From Leptospira perolatii (lineage in GTDB: Bacteria > Spirochaetota > Leptospiria > Leptospirales > Leptospiraceae): a stretch of 42,420 nt of DNA. The stretch spans positions 1 through 42,420 of the forward strand of contig NZ_NPDZ01000017.1 in assembly GCF_002811875.1 (NCBI RefSeq), in the 5' to 3' direction. The first letter of the stretch is position 1. Each line of letters starts with the position of its first letter. Below the pieces are notes generated by a model. It was given only the letters and a program-made list of their open reading frames with translations, was not told the DNA's origin and searched no databases. A program made the translations under genes and the position numbers. Below are positions 27,225 through 36,885 of the stretch, one piece after another.

Positions 27225-28771
27225 AAGGTTCAGAAAGAAAAATCCAAGTTTTAGACGTAACTCTTCGAGATGGAGAGCAGACTAGAGGTGTCAGTTTTTC
27301 TGCATCGGAAAAATTGAATATTGCAAAATTTCTATTACAAAACCTGAAAGTAGACCGTGTGGAAATCGCTTCTGCAAGAGTATCGCAAGGTGAACTAGAA
27401 TCTGTCCGCAAAATCATGGAGTGGGCAGGAACAGAAGGAGTCCAGAATCGAATCGAAATCCTTGGATTCGTAGACGCAAATAGAAGCGTAGATTGGATTT
27501 TAGCTTCCGGAGCAAAAACTTTAAACTTACTTACAAAAGGATCCTTGAAGCATTTAGAAGGCCAGTTAAAAAAGACTCCCTCTGAACATTTTAAGGATGT
27601 GTCAGATACGATAGAGTACGCGAAGAAAAACGGACTCGAGGTAAATATCTACCTTGAGGACTGGTCTAATGGATTCAGACACAGTCCCCAGTATGTAATC
27701 GATTTCGTGGATCATTTGGTGAAGACAGGTGTATCCAAAATTTTTCTTCCAGACACATTAGGAGTACTCTCGCCGGAAGAAACCTACGAAGGAGTCGAAA
27801 CTCTCGTCTCCAGACATCCGAATTCCCATTTTGAATTTCACGGACACAATGATTACGATCTGTCCGTCGCGAATACTTTATTTGCGGTCAAAGCTGGTGC
27901 CAAAGGAATTCATGTAAGTGTAAACGGCTTGGGCGAAAGAGCAGGGAACACTCCGATGGAAGCAGTCATCACCGCACTGCACGACAAAGGACTGATCAAA
28001 ACCGGAATCGACGAAAAGGAAATTACGGAAGCCAGTCGACTCGTAGAAGTTTTTAGCGGAAAGAGAATTTCTTCCAACCGTCCAGTGGTAGGAGAGGATG
28101 TATTCACCCAAACCGCCGGAGTGCACGCGGACGGAGACAAAAAAGGAAATCTGTATGCAAATCCTATTCTTCCGGAACGTTTCGGCAGAAAACGTAGCTA
28201 TGCACTCGGAAAACTCGCAGGCAAAGCAAGTATATCAGAAAATTTGAAACTACTCGGAATGGTGCTCAGTCCAGAAGTAGAAAAGAAAGTTTTGGAAAAG
28301 GTGATCGAGTTAGGCGACCAAAACAAAACGGTCACTCCGGAAGATTTGCCTTTTATCATTGCAGATGTTTCCGGAACTTCTGCGGAATCTGCGCTGAAAA
28401 TTACAGGTTGTAAAATCCATTCAGGCTTAGGTACCAAACCAAGCGCGAGCGTAGAACTCGAACTGAAAGGAAAGAAATACTCGGAAACGGGAGAAGGAGA
28501 TGGAGGCTACGACGCCTTCATGACTGCCTTGACTCAAATTCTTTCCAAAGCAGGCGTGCAAATGCCAAGACTTGTAGACTATGAAGTCAGAATTCCTCCC
28601 GGTGGAAAAACCGATGCACTGGTCGAAACCATGATCACATGGAACAAATCCCCAGAGAATCATGAAGAAGAAAACTTTAAGACGATCGGAGTACATTGCG
28701 ACCAAACGATTGCGGCCGTGCTTGCTACCGAAAAAATGCTGAATTTGTTACTTTCTTCATGGCACAGCTAA
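27221..28771 (+). CDS. cimA: (R)-citramalate synthase CimA
   Basis: Condenses pyruvate with acetyl-CoA to (R)-citramalate, the first step of the pyruvate route to isoleucine used by Leptospira. The 516 residues match in length and closely in sequence what I remember of L. interrogans CimA. Visible: LRDGEQTRG with Arg16 and Asp17, metal-binding His207 and His209 in FHGHND, NGLGERAGN, and the pyruvate-pocket residues Leu81, Leu104 and Tyr144 reported for that enzyme, which separate it from 2-isopropylmalate synthase. The C-terminal LeuA-type dimer/allosteric domain (about 390-516) is complete, so feedback control by isoleucine is likely. It overlaps Smr upstream and pth downstream. Confidence 0.95.
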   Translation: MKGSERKIQVLDVTLRDGEQTRGVSFSASEKLNIAKFLLQNLKVDRVEIASARVSQGELESVRKIMEWAGTEGVQNRIEILGFVDANRSVDWILASGAKTLNLLTKGSLKHLEGQLKKTPSEHFKDVSDTIEYAKKNGLEVNIYLEDWSNGFRHSPQYVIDFVDHLVKTGVSKIFLPDTLGVLSPEETYEGVETLVSRHPNSHFEFHGHNDYDLSVANTLFAVKAGAKGIHVSVNGLGERAGNTPMEAVITALHDKGLIKTGIDEKEITEASRLVEVFSGKRISSNRPVVGEDVFTQTAGVHADGDKKGNLYANPILPERFGRKRSYALGKLAGKASISENLKLLGMVLSPEVEKKVLEKVIELGDQNKTVTPEDLPFIIADVSGTSAESALKITGCKIHSGLGTKPSASVELELKGKKYSETGEGDGGYDAFMTALTQILSKAGVQMPRLVDYEVRIPPGGKTDALVETMITWNKSPENHEEENFKTIGVHCDQTIAAVLATEKMLNLLLSSWHS

Positions 28772-29334
28772 AACTGCTGATCGCCGGACTTGGAAATCCG
28801 GGAAAACAGTACGAAAGAAACAGACACAACGCAGGTTTTATGATCCTGGACCTATTGGCCGAAGAATGGGGCGAAAATCTCTCTCACAGTCCCAAGGATA
28901 AAGAAGTCCGTGCCAAACTAGAAAGAAACGGTGCTACGATCTTCCTGCTCAAGCCTTTAGAATACATGAACCTTTCCGGAAGAGCGGTCACCGAAATTTC
29001 TAAAAAGAACGGAATTTCACCCAGCAATATTTTAGTGGCTCACGATGAGATCGATTTCCCCTTCGGCAAGATTAAGCTCAAGCAAGGCGGGGGACACGGC
29101 GGAAACAACGGGATCCGGGATATTTTGGACAAACTAGGTTCTCCCGATTTTACCAGACTCCGATTTGGAGTGGGAAAACCAGAAGACTCGGACCTGGTCT
29201 CCGGACACGTGCTCTCTAACTTTAATAAGGAAGAGGTAGAAAAACTTCCGGAACTATTGGAACAAGCAAAGCAAAAAATCTTAGGATGGATACGGGAAAG
29301 AGAGGCCCTTTTTCAAAAACACTCCGATAAATAA
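28759..29334 (+). CDS. pth: Peptidyl-tRNA hydrolase
   Basis: Releases tRNA from peptidyl-tRNAs that drop off the ribosome. 191 residues from the ATG at 28759, which overlaps the cimA stop by 13 bases; the frame is open further upstream but the family N-terminus (LLIAGLGNPGKQYERNRHNAGF) fits this start. Catalytic residues are visible: Asn13, His23, Asn71 (YMNLSG) and Asp96 (VAHDEIDFPFG), then KLKQGGGHGGNNGIRDI and FTRLRFGVGKP. Length is normal for the bacterial enzyme. Confidence 0.97.
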   Translation: MAQLKLLIAGLGNPGKQYERNRHNAGFMILDLLAEEWGENLSHSPKDKEVRAKLERNGATIFLLKPLEYMNLSGRAVTEISKKNGISPSNILVAHDEIDFPFGKIKLKQGGGHGGNNGIRDILDKLGSPDFTRLRFGVGKPEDSDLVSGHVLSNFNKEEVEKLPELLEQAKQKILGWIREREALFQKHSDK

Positions 29335-29360
29335 GAAAAAGAGTTCGGAGATAGCTTTTT

Positions 29361-30308
29361 GTGAGCGAGTATTCGGTCAAAGTCCCCTTATTTTCATCTG
29401 AGTCCTTAAATCTTGCCGCAAACAGATTCCAGGAATACCTGAGGGTGGAAAAGAACTACTCTCAGAATACATTAAACGCTTACCTACTGGATTTAAAGTC
29501 CTTCTTTGAATTTTGCCTCAGAGAACAAATCGATATTTTCGGATTAGAACCAGTGGATGTCCGATCTTACTTCGCTTTTCTTTCCCAAAACCAGGGACTG
29601 GATAGACGGACCCAAAGTAGAAAGCTGTCTAGCCTACGCACCTTCTATAAAGTTCTTGTAAAGGACGAAAAAATTCCCAGCAATCCTGTGCTTTCGGTCC
29701 ACTTTCCCAAGACCAGAAAACAAGTTCCAAGAAACTTTAGAATCCAAGAAACCGAAGAACTACTGGAATACGCCGACGAAAAGGCCTCCGAAATTCTGAA
29801 TTTCAGAGATAAAGCAATTATAGAAGTATTATATTCCACAGGACTAAGGGTTTTTGAGTTGGTAGACGCTTCCTTGCTGCAACTTTCTCAGGACAAAACC
29901 GTATTAAAGGTTTTAGGAAAACGTAGAAAAGAAAGATACGTTTATATTGGCAAAGAAGCTCTAGAAAGTTTGAACGCATATCTGGAAGTCAGGTCTAAAT
30001 TAAGACCTCAGTCGGATGAAATTTTTCTGAATCAAAAGGGAAAGAAACTGACGACAAGAGGGGTTCGTTATATTTTGAATGAAAGAAGGAAACGGATGGG
30101 ATGGGACAAACCCATTACTCCTCACAAATTCCGACACACCTTCGCGACAGATCTGCTCGACGCGGGCGCGGACATTCGCGCGGTTCAGGAGCTTTTGGGC
30201 CATTCCTCTCTTTCTACCACTCAGGTTTACTTGAGTGTAAGTAAGGAAAAGATCAAAGAGGTTTACCGCAAGGCTCACCCACATGCAAGACTCGATAAAT
30301 CCAAATAA
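29361..30308 (+). CDS. xerC: Tyrosine recombinase XerC
   Basis: Site-specific recombinase that resolves chromosome dimers at dif together with XerD. 315 residues, GTG start. N-terminal SAM-like DNA-binding domain (about 20-105: [23 protein letters not shown]) and catalytic domain with Arg163 (STGLRVFEL), a beta-hairpin Lys in the [12 protein letters not shown] region, His255-x-x-Arg258 ([15 protein letters not shown]), His281 ([11 protein letters not shown]) and Tyr290. Every catalytic residue is intact. XerC rather than XerD is chosen because xerC next to hslVU is a common arrangement; the two are hard to separate by sequence alone. Confidence 0.9.
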   Translation: MSEYSVKVPLFSSESLNLAANRFQEYLRVEKNYSQNTLNAYLLDLKSFFEFCLREQIDIFGLEPVDVRSYFAFLSQNQGLDRRTQSRKLSSLRTFYKVLVKDEKIPSNPVLSVHFPKTRKQVPRNFRIQETEELLEYADEKASEILNFRDKAIIEVLYSTGLRVFELVDASLLQLSQDKTVLKVLGKRRKERYVYIGKEALESLNAYLEVRSKLRPQSDEIFLNQKGKKLTTRGVRYILNERRKRMGWDKPITPHKFRHTFATDLLDAGADIRAVQELLGHSSLSTTQVYLSVSKEKIKEVYRKAHPHARLDKSK

Positions 30309-30837
30309 AATACATGCAACCACCATTCTATGTGTAAGGCGTAACGGAAAGGTCGCCATTGCGGGAGATGGACAAGTCTCCTTTGGAAATACAGTAATGA
30401 AAAATACCGCCAAAAAAGTGAGAAAACTTTTTAGCGACAGGATTGTTTCTGGATTTGCGGGCTCCGCAGCGGACGCATTCACCTTATTCGAGTTATTCGA
30501 AAAAAAAGTGCACGAGTTCGGTGGAAGTCTTTCCAGAAGCGCGGTAGAACTTGCCAGAGAATGGAGAACTGATAGAATGCTCCGCAGATTGGAGGCGATG
30601 TTGATCGTGGCGGACAAAGACGAGTCTTTTTTGGTTTCAGGTACCGGGGATGTGATCTCTCCGGACGACGGGATTTTGGCCATAGGATCTGGCGGAAATT
30701 ACGCGTTAGCTGCTGCAAGAGCCTTAGTCCAACATACAAATTTGGAGCCTTTTCAAATCGTTAAAGACGCGATGACGATCGCAGCAGATATTTGTATATA
30801 CACGAATCATAATATAGTTGTGGAAGAGATTGGATAA
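30283..30837 (+). CDS. hslV: ATP-dependent protease peptidase subunit HslV (ClpQ)
   Basis: Proteolytic core of the HslUV protease. 184 residues. The catalytic N-terminal Thr of the mature enzyme should be Thr13 in [30 protein letters not shown]. With the ATG at 30283 there is a 12-residue extension before it that would have to be removed; no in-frame start nearer to the Thr was found. Other family features: [60 protein letters not shown]. It overlaps xerC by 26 bases and is immediately followed by hslU. Confidence 0.95.
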   Translation: MQDSINPNKIHATTILCVRRNGKVAIAGDGQVSFGNTVMKNTAKKVRKLFSDRIVSGFAGSAADAFTLFELFEKKVHEFGGSLSRSAVELAREWRTDRMLRRLEAMLIVADKDESFLVSGTGDVISPDDGILAIGSGGNYALAAARALVQHTNLEPFQIVKDAMTIAADICIYTNHNIVVEEIG

Positions 30838-32283
30838 ATGAACGACTCAAATCAACTCCAAGCAATCCAGACTGAGGAATCCCGGTACAAAGAGGAAGAA
30901 CTAACTCCTAGACAAATCGTCAACAAACTAGACGAACATATTATCGGGCAAAAAAACGCAAAACGCGCGGTCGCAATCGCGCTTAGAAACCGCACGCGAA
31001 GAAGAAAACTAGATCCGGAAATACAAGAAGAGATTTACCCTAAAAATATTATTATGATCGGACCTACTGGTGTAGGAAAAACAGAAATCGCGAGAAGACT
31101 TTCCAAACTATGTGGGGCTCCTTTTTTGAAAGTGGAGAGCACCAAGTTTACGGAAGTAGGATATGTCGGTAGAGACGTAGAATCCATTATCCGCGACCTA
31201 GCACTCGTATCTCTTAATTTGGTAAAACAGGAATTCAGGAAAGAGGTAGAATCCAAAGCAAAGGAAAGAGCAGAAGAAGCACTGCTGGACATCTTACTTC
31301 CGTTTCCTACAAAACAAGCCACTGCCGAGCCTTCGTCTAACACAATTGGATTTGCGACTTCAGAAGACAGCGAAAGACAGCAAAGGTTTTTAGAAACCAG
31401 GGAAGCAATGCGTAAGAAATTGCGGACTGGCAAATTGGATGAGCAAGAAATAGAACTAGATCTTCCTCAAGCGCAGCCTCAAGGCTTACCGATGCTCCAA
31501 GTATTCGGCGCTGGCAACTTGGACGATTTGGACAATCACATTCAGAATGTGTTAGGCGACTTGATGCCTAAGAAACAGAGGAAGCGAAAGCTACCGGTTC
31601 CCGACGCACTCAAAGTATTAGAAGAAGCAGAAGTAGAAAAACTTTTAGATCCGGACAAGGTGCAAAGAGAAGCACTCAAAAGAGTGGAAGAGATGGGCAT
31701 CGTGTTCCTGGACGAGATAGATAAGATCGCCGGAAAAGAGGGCAGAACCGGAGCAGATGTTTCTCGGGAAGGTGTGCAAAGAGATCTGCTTCCTATCGTA
31801 GAAGGCGCAACCGTAAACACTAAGATCGGACCAGTCAGAACGGATCATATCTTATTCATTGCAGCAGGTGCATTTCACATGACCAAACCTTCGGATCTGA
31901 TTCCAGAGCTGCAAGGTCGTTTTCCGATTCGAGTCGAACTGGAAAAGCTCTCCATGGAAGACTTCGAAAAAATTCTGACTGCACCCAGATCTTCTCTCAC
32001 GAGGCAATACCAGGCATTATTACAGACCGATGGAATCGAAATCGAATTCAACCAAGAAGGAATTCTTGAAATTGCAAGAATGGCCTACGAGATGAATGAA
32101 AAACACGAGAATATCGGAGCAAGACGTCTGAACACAATCATGGAAAGGCTTTTGGAAGAAGTCAGTTTTGAAGGACCGGATATCCCGGCCTCGCAAAAGA
32201 AAGTACTCGTAAACAAAGCCTATGTCGAATCCAAACTAAAGGGAATCGTAGAGGACAAGGATTTAAGTCGCTACATCCTCTAG
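30838..32283 (+). CDS. hslU: HslUV protease ATPase subunit HslU (ClpY)
   Basis: AAA+ unfoldase that feeds proteins to HslV. 481 residues. Starts directly after the hslV stop. N-terminal [31 protein letters not shown], Walker A GPTGVGKT (about residues 75-82), pore motif GYVGRD (about 106-111), the inserted I-domain (about 115-240) with the usual charged helices, Walker B ([11 protein letters not shown]), sensor 1, the arginine-finger region ([11 protein letters not shown]) and the C-terminal sensor 2 helix [19 protein letters not shown]. The final residues DKDLSRYIL fit the C-terminus that inserts into HslV. Its stop is one base from the stop of the convergent gene. Confidence 0.97.
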   Translation: MNDSNQLQAIQTEESRYKEEELTPRQIVNKLDEHIIGQKNAKRAVAIALRNRTRRRKLDPEIQEEIYPKNIIMIGPTGVGKTEIARRLSKLCGAPFLKVESTKFTEVGYVGRDVESIIRDLALVSLNLVKQEFRKEVESKAKERAEEALLDILLPFPTKQATAEPSSNTIGFATSEDSERQQRFLETREAMRKKLRTGKLDEQEIELDLPQAQPQGLPMLQVFGAGNLDDLDNHIQNVLGDLMPKKQRKRKLPVPDALKVLEEAEVEKLLDPDKVQREALKRVEEMGIVFLDEIDKIAGKEGRTGADVSREGVQRDLLPIVEGATVNTKIGPVRTDHILFIAAGAFHMTKPSDLIPELQGRFPIRVELEKLSMEDFEKILTAPRSSLTRQYQALLQTDGIEIEFNQEGILEIARMAYEMNEKHENIGARRLNTIMERLLEEVSFEGPDIPASQKKVLVNKAYVESKLKGIVEDKDLSRYIL

Positions 32284-32284
32284 A

Positions 32285-33118
32285 TCAGAAAGTAAGATCC
32301 CTGAGCACGCTCAATGGATATCTCATATAAACAGTTGTTGTTCTGCTTCCGGAAGTAATCGTGAGTAAGTCGAGTGGATTCAGCCCCATCGTATAATAGC
32401 CTTCGTCTATCATTGCGATTCCGAAACCAGCACTCTCTTTTTCATCCAAAAACTCGGGACGAAAGAAGTCTCCAGAATTGCCTTGGTCGCTCAGATCTTT
32501 GTGCTTAACCCTAGATTCTTCGATTCTACCGAAATCCATGCTATGAATCGGAGAATCATTTCTAATCCGAAAATTCAATTCGTCTTTCGCGATGCGAATC
32601 TTCAATGAAATTCGCATATTGTATTTCTCCATCTTAGCTCGAACGTCGGTGAGAAACTCTTTCTCTATCTCTGCGAGTTTCATCTTTTTTGCGCGGATTC
32701 TATCCTCTAACTGCAGAACAGTTTGCACCTGACGTTTGATCTTATCCGGAACGACATATCTTTGCATCGCGTCTCGAAGCGGAGAAGTATCTAAAATAAT
32801 TTCGAGTAGCTCTTCTGCTTCTTCTTCGGATTCACCGGCTTCTAAAAGCCGTTTCATTAACTCGTCTCTAAAAATGATATGACGAATATTACCTTTGATT
32901 GCGTTGAGTAAGGCTTCCATCAAACCGCTGAATAGGTGAAACGCCGCTAACGGATTTGCGCCGATCTCCTCGAGCAATCCGTTCACTAACGCGGAAAGGA
33001 TATCTCTAGTCGGTTTCGTAAGACCTTTCAGCTCTAAATGAAAGAAATGTTTCTTTCTTAGATCTTCAAGGTTTTGTAGGATTTCGGCCCCTTTTAGAAC
33101 AGATTTCTGGTTTGCCAT
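32285..33118 (-). CDS. Stand-alone GHKL (HATPase)-like protein, atypical
   Basis: A 277-residue protein from the ATG at 33118 (a TTG at 33172 is also in frame). I read it as a GHKL-fold ATP-binding protein without kinase domains: an N-box-like helix [15 protein letters not shown] (Glu68, Asn72) and a late G-box-like [10 protein letters not shown] (about 228-236), then [20 protein letters not shown], which matches the closing strands of HATPase_c. The DxGxG motif of standard kinases is not evident; RIRNDSPI (about 184-191) sits where that strand should be. A long helical, coiled-coil-like region (about 85-165) separates the boxes. An anti-sigma or regulatory role is possible but unproven. Confidence 0.7.
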   Translation of the reverse strand: MANQKSVLKGAEILQNLEDLRKKHFFHLELKGLTKPTRDILSALVNGLLEEIGANPLAAFHLFSGLMEALLNAIKGNIRHIIFRDELMKRLLEAGESEEEAEELLEIILDTSPLRDAMQRYVVPDKIKRQVQTVLQLEDRIRAKKMKLAEIEKEFLTDVRAKMEKYNMRISLKIRIAKDELNFRIRNDSPIHSMDFGRIEESRVKHKDLSDQGNSGDFFRPEFLDEKESAGFGIAMIDEGYYTMGLNPLDLLTITSGSRTTTVYMRYPLSVLRDLTF

Positions 33119-33187
33119 AGGAGGGAACTTGGAAAATTTAGTACACAGTAGCCGTCGGACAGTATTCGGCAAGCTGGTTTTGACAAC

Positions 33188-33445
33188 ATGGAACCGAAAT
33201 CACCAATTTTTGAACTGATCACTCCGGACTTAGGGGATACCGAAAAAATCGAATTAGTCCACTGGAACACCAAAGTTGGTGAGACAGTAGAGATCGGACA
33301 AGAAATTTGCGAACTAGTCACAGACAAAGCCTCCTTTCCAATGGAATCTCCCGTGCAAGGAATTCTTACACAAATTTTTAAACAAAAAGGCTCAATCCTG
33401 CAAAAAGGTGATATCCTCGGAATCATCTCCAAGGAAGTCCACTAG
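33188..33445 (+). CDS. Free-standing lipoyl/biotinyl-domain protein
   Basis: An 85-residue protein that consists of a single biotinyl/lipoyl domain. Lys47 in [13 protein letters not shown] is in the position of the lipoylated lysine (the DKA context is typical of lipoyl rather than biotinyl domains, which usually have MKM). The N-terminal strand [34 protein letters not shown] and the C-terminal [23 protein letters not shown] complete the domain. No catalytic E2 or other enzyme domain is attached. The metallophosphoesterase gene starts directly after its stop, and Mrp follows, so these genes are likely one operon. Confidence 0.88.
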   Translation: MEPKSPIFELITPDLGDTEKIELVHWNTKVGETVEIGQEICELVTDKASFPMESPVQGILTQIFKQKGSILQKGDILGIISKEVH

Positions 33446-34318
33446 ATGAAATTGGTCCATATCTCGGACCTTCACTTCCCCGTCAGACTCCCTTTCTTCG
33501 GTCTCAAGGGGAAAATGGTTCCAGGCTATCTCAATTATTCTCTTCGAAGAAGAAAAAAGTATCCGCTCGAACTTTGGCAAGCATTGATCGAGGATATCTC
33601 TTCCAGAAAACCTGATGCAGTTATCATTTCGGGAGATATCACAAACGTTTCTCATTATAGAGAATACCACGACGCTTTTGCGTTTCTCAGACCCTTGCTG
33701 GGTGAGAACACGTTTATGATTCCGGGTAATCACGACCGTTATACGAAACGGGCCGTAGCAGGCGCTGAACCTTTTTATGAAAAGTTTTTCTCGAGATGGA
33801 TGGGGGAACAGGTTCCGAATACGAAGGGATACCTGAAATGGAAAAAAATTGGATCGATGATGTTCATTGGGTGGGATTCGAATCAGCCCATGTCTATTTT
33901 GAACGCATACGGTTACGTTTCACCCGAAATCGTACAAAACACAATAGAATTCTTGGATCAAAAAAAAGTAAAAGAGTACATTTTAGTTTGCCATCATCCG
34001 ATTTGGAATCCCGAGCATCAGCAGGAATCTTACAGCCATAGATTGCGTAATCGAGATGAAATCGCCAAATTACTGTTAGCAAGACCTCCTTTAGCATATC
34101 TTCACGGTCATGTTCATTCGAATTGGATCAAGTTTCCGGATCCAACGCATCCTTACTTCGTGGTAAATTCCGCGTCTAGTACAAGGCTTCCGGATTCTCA
34201 TCACGATTCCGGTTACCACTACGCAGAACTCAAATCCAAAGGATTAGAATTTCATAGAATTGTATATTTCCCAAACGAGTCTAAATTTCAGGAAGCAAAG
34301 GCTATTTCCTATTCATAA
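33446..34318 (+). CDS. Calcineurin-like metallophosphoesterase
   Basis: A 290-residue metallophosphoesterase with all five family motifs: SDLHFP (Asp8, His10), GDITN (Asp64), GNHDR (94-98), CHHPIW (His183) and HGHVHSNW (His220, His222, His224), which form a dinuclear metal site. Closest in layout to the CpdA/Icc-type class III phosphodiesterases, but the substrate cannot be named from sequence. No signal peptide; cytoplasmic. The ATG follows the lipoyl-protein stop with no gap and no separate ribosome site is needed. Confidence 0.88.
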   Translation: MKLVHISDLHFPVRLPFFGLKGKMVPGYLNYSLRRRKKYPLELWQALIEDISSRKPDAVIISGDITNVSHYREYHDAFAFLRPLLGENTFMIPGNHDRYTKRAVAGAEPFYEKFFSRWMGEQVPNTKGYLKWKKIGSMMFIGWDSNQPMSILNAYGYVSPEIVQNTIEFLDQKKVKEYILVCHHPIWNPEHQQESYSHRLRNRDEIAKLLLARPPLAYLHGHVHSNWIKFPDPTHPYFVVNSASSTRLPDSHHDSGYHYAELKSKGLEFHRIVYFPNESKFQEAKAISYS

Positions 34319-34327
34319 AGGTTTAAT

Positions 34328-35374
34328 ATGGCAAATAAAATAGAACCAATCGAAATCCAAAGAGAACTGACCAAAATCAAACATCCTGAACTCAAAAAGG
34401 ATATCGTTTCCCTCGGAATGATCGCATCGTTAGATGTCGGTGCAGAGGAGACTAACATTATAGTAAAAACTCCGAACCAAGATAGAAGGGTACAGATTGG
34501 CTTGGAAGCTCAGATAAGACAGTTGCTCTCCAAGAAAGAAGGAATCGGAAAAGTTAAAATTAAATTCGAAGTAGATCCTAAACTCCAACTAGACGATTCC
34601 AATAAAATTGTCGGAGTCAAAAAGGTGATCGCTGTTGGTTCCGGAAAAGGCGGAGTAGGAAAGTCAACAGTTACGGTGAACCTTGCGGCCGCAGCCGTAT
34701 CTCAAGGTTACAAAGTAGGAGTGTTAGACGCCGACATTTATGGACCTTCTATAGGAAAAATGTTCGGAGTGGGTGGGAGAGTAGCACTTAAGGCTGAGGA
34801 AGACAAGATTTTTCCCCTAGAAAAAGACGGATTGAAAATAATTTCTTTCTCTTTCTTAATAGATGAGAAACAGCCCGTGGTCTGGAGAGGTCCAATGTTA
34901 GGAAAGGCTGTAGAGCAATTTCTTTACGATATTGTCTGGGGTGAATTGGATTTCTTGTTCATCGATCTACCGCCCGGAACAGGAGATGTGCAATTGTCTC
35001 TCGCTCAATTGATAGACTTAGACGGAGCTGTGATCGTAACCACACCTCAGTCTGTCGCTCTCTTGGATGCAAATAGAGCTTCTGCCATGTTCCAGCAGGT
35101 GAAAGTACCTATCCTTGGAGTGATAGAAAATATGAGCGAGTTTGTATGTCCGAAATGTGGACATTCTTCCGCCATTTTTTCCAAAGGAGGAGGTCAAAAA
35201 CTCGCAGATTCGGCCGATACGAAACTATTAGGCGGTGTTCCTCTAACGTTAGATCAAATGAACGCTGGAGAAAACGGAAAGCCTCTAGTTTTCCAAAATC
35301 CCGAAGGTGAAGTAGCCAAAGCGTACAAAAACATCTTACAAAACCTGCAAGAAGAGATAAAAAAGTGGGAATAA
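34328..35374 (+). CDS. Mrp/ApbC family iron-sulfur cluster carrier ATPase
   Basis: A P-loop ATPase that carries and delivers Fe-S clusters. 348 residues. N-terminal MIP18/DUF59-like domain (about 1-90: [31 protein letters not shown]), then the Mrp ATPase domain with the deviant Walker [12 protein letters not shown] (about 104-114), [25 protein letters not shown] and the cluster-binding CxxC (Cys274, Cys277 in VCPKCGHSS). Length is typical. Nine bases separate it from the metallophosphoesterase, and an unknown protein follows 40 bases later on the same strand. Confidence 0.94.
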   Translation: MANKIEPIEIQRELTKIKHPELKKDIVSLGMIASLDVGAEETNIIVKTPNQDRRVQIGLEAQIRQLLSKKEGIGKVKIKFEVDPKLQLDDSNKIVGVKKVIAVGSGKGGVGKSTVTVNLAAAAVSQGYKVGVLDADIYGPSIGKMFGVGGRVALKAEEDKIFPLEKDGLKIISFSFLIDEKQPVVWRGPMLGKAVEQFLYDIVWGELDFLFIDLPPGTGDVQLSLAQLIDLDGAVIVTTPQSVALLDANRASAMFQQVKVPILGVIENMSEFVCPKCGHSSAIFSKGGGQKLADSADTKLLGGVPLTLDQMNAGENGKPLVFQNPEGEVAKAYKNILQNLQEEIKKWE

Positions 35375-35414
35375 CAGAACAGGACCAGTCTGTTGGTACA
35401 GAGGGGGTATTACC

Positions 35415-36104
35415 GTGAAGTTTGAAAAAGGTACAGAAAAGAGCCCTACCGGAAACCTCATTGTTTATTGCAATGTCGTCGGAGAGAACCCCCTTTATCC
35501 AGGAGGAAAAATCATCGCCTCCAACGTTGTAGTTAGTTTCCTCAGAATTGGGGAGAATTTTCCGGTAGTTACTTTCCCACCGGTCTCCTTGGATAGTTAT
35601 GAAGATCTAAAAAGAATCATTTCTGATAACTACGACAAGTACGACGTCGTAAAAATTAAAGACTTTGAAATGCCAAGCGGGCAAGAAGATTCCAGTTCTT
35701 ACATTAAAGAAAGAATGGATCATTTTGAAAATGTTGTCATTCGATATGTAGAGCTCTGCAAAAATAGAGAAGGGAATCCCCAAAGTACTTCTTACAAAGA
35801 ACCCGAGGGAGTTAGAGATTATCTGGATGCACTGGCAAATCTTTCTCTAAAAGTCCGCAGATCTAGCGGAATTGCGAGAGAAGCCTCCTTACTGCATATG
35901 GAAAGATTGGTCGAAAATTTCTCGGTTAAACACCCAGAATTCGACCTTCATAATTTCAGAAAAGCTCTGGAAGTACCAGGCCAAACAGGAGAAGAGCTGG
36001 TAGGATTGTACTTACAAAAATTTAATGCGATCTCCTACGAAAGATACGAAGACGCGTCCAGTTTGAATAAACGAATTCAAGAAATTGAATCCGTTAGCCC
36101 TTAA
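35415..36104 (+). CDS. Conserved-looking protein of unknown function
   Basis: A 229-residue protein that I do not recognise. The N-terminal 70 residues are beta-rich ([41 protein letters not shown]), followed by an acidic linker and a helical C-terminal half (about 100-229; [38 protein letters not shown] helices). No membrane segment, signal peptide or catalytic motif stands out. The start is a GTG at 35415. It is the last gene of the lipoyl-protein/Mrp group and is followed by a hairpin terminator, which suggests shared transcription with that group; function unknown. Confidence 0.72.
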   Translation: MKFEKGTEKSPTGNLIVYCNVVGENPLYPGGKIIASNVVVSFLRIGENFPVVTFPPVSLDSYEDLKRIISDNYDKYDVVKIKDFEMPSGQEDSSSYIKERMDHFENVVIRYVELCKNREGNPQSTSYKEPEGVRDYLDALANLSLKVRRSSGIAREASLLHMERLVENFSVKHPEFDLHNFRKALEVPGQTGEELVGLYLQKFNAISYERYEDASSLNKRIQEIESVSP

Positions 36105-36139
36105 AATTGAAGTAGCCTTTATAATTTCCGCTCTGGAAA

Positions 36140-36161
36140 ACCCTCTCCAAAACGAGAGGGT
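36140..36161. terminator. Hairpin terminator between convergent genes
   Basis: Perfect eight-base stem ACCCTCTC (36140-36147) / GAGAGGGT (36154-36161) with a CAAAAC loop, followed by CTTTGTT. It sits 36 bases after the upstream stop and just before the end of the minus-strand ubiX-like gene, so it may act in both directions. Confidence 0.7.
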
Positions 36162-36166
36162 CTTTG

Positions 36167-36790
36167 TTATTCCTCGAAGTCTGCGGACTTCCATCTAGGA
36201 TAGAGATCAATTTCTATTCCGATCAAGCGGAAGATCCTAGTGGCGATAAAATCTCCCAAATCATCCAAGGAATTTGGATTTTGATAAAAACCGGGCGAGG
36301 CAGGAAGAAGCGTTGCTCCTGCATCATGCAGTTCTAACATATTTCTAAGATGGATTCTGTTGTACGGAGTTTCCCTCGGAACCAGGATCAGTCTTCTCTT
36401 TTCTTTCAAAGATACGTCAGCGGCTCTTTCGATTAAGTTATCGGTGATTCCGGAATTTATCGAGGCAATCGTTTTCATGGAACAGGGAACCACTACCATG
36501 GCATTCCAGGTATTCGAACCTGAGGCAATATCAGCTCCGATATCTTCGAATTTTCTGAAGTGAAACGAATGCCTTTCTTTCTGCTTCCATTTTTGCCGGA
36601 TAAAATCTAAAAGCTCTTCCGGAGAGTTTACAGAAGTCTGATATTCCTCGTTAAAGACCCGCAAAGCAGCCGGGCTAACCACAAGCCAACTTTCACCATC
36701 CAGTCCTAGTAGTGCTTTGAGAAACCTTGCGGCATAAATAGAGCCACTTGCTCCTGCGATGCCTACAACGAGTTTTAAGGGTTCAGACAT
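36167..36790 (-). CDS. ubiX: UbiX-family flavin prenyltransferase
   Basis: UbiX makes prenylated FMN, the cofactor of UbiD-type decarboxylases. 207 residues. The FMN-binding N-terminus is [20 protein letters not shown]; further landmarks are [12 protein letters not shown], the [39 protein letters not shown] block and [41 protein letters not shown], including the Arg/Glu residues of the prenyl-phosphate site. The adjacent UbiA-family gene suggests a role in quinone synthesis (the MqnM-like step of the futalosine route is an inference). No ubiD-like gene lies in this window. Confidence 0.94.
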   Translation of the reverse strand: MSEPLKLVVGIAGASGSIYAARFLKALLGLDGESWLVVSPAALRVFNEEYQTSVNSPEELLDFIRQKWKQKERHSFHFRKFEDIGADIASGSNTWNAMVVVPCSMKTIASINSGITDNLIERAADVSLKEKRRLILVPRETPYNRIHLRNMLELHDAGATLLPASPGFYQNPNSLDDLGDFIATRIFRLIGIEIDLYPRWKSADFEE

Positions 36791-36885
36791 ATAATGATTC
36801 TATATATTAAGGTTCTATCACGTACCAGAACGTCCAATATCCCAGGCTTTTGCGATTTTGCAATTTCACAATTTCGCATAAGACC

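Noticed and set aside
33180..33190. TTGACA just before the lipoyl-protein start
   Set aside because: It ends two bases before the ATG, so it cannot serve as the -35 of that gene's own promoter.
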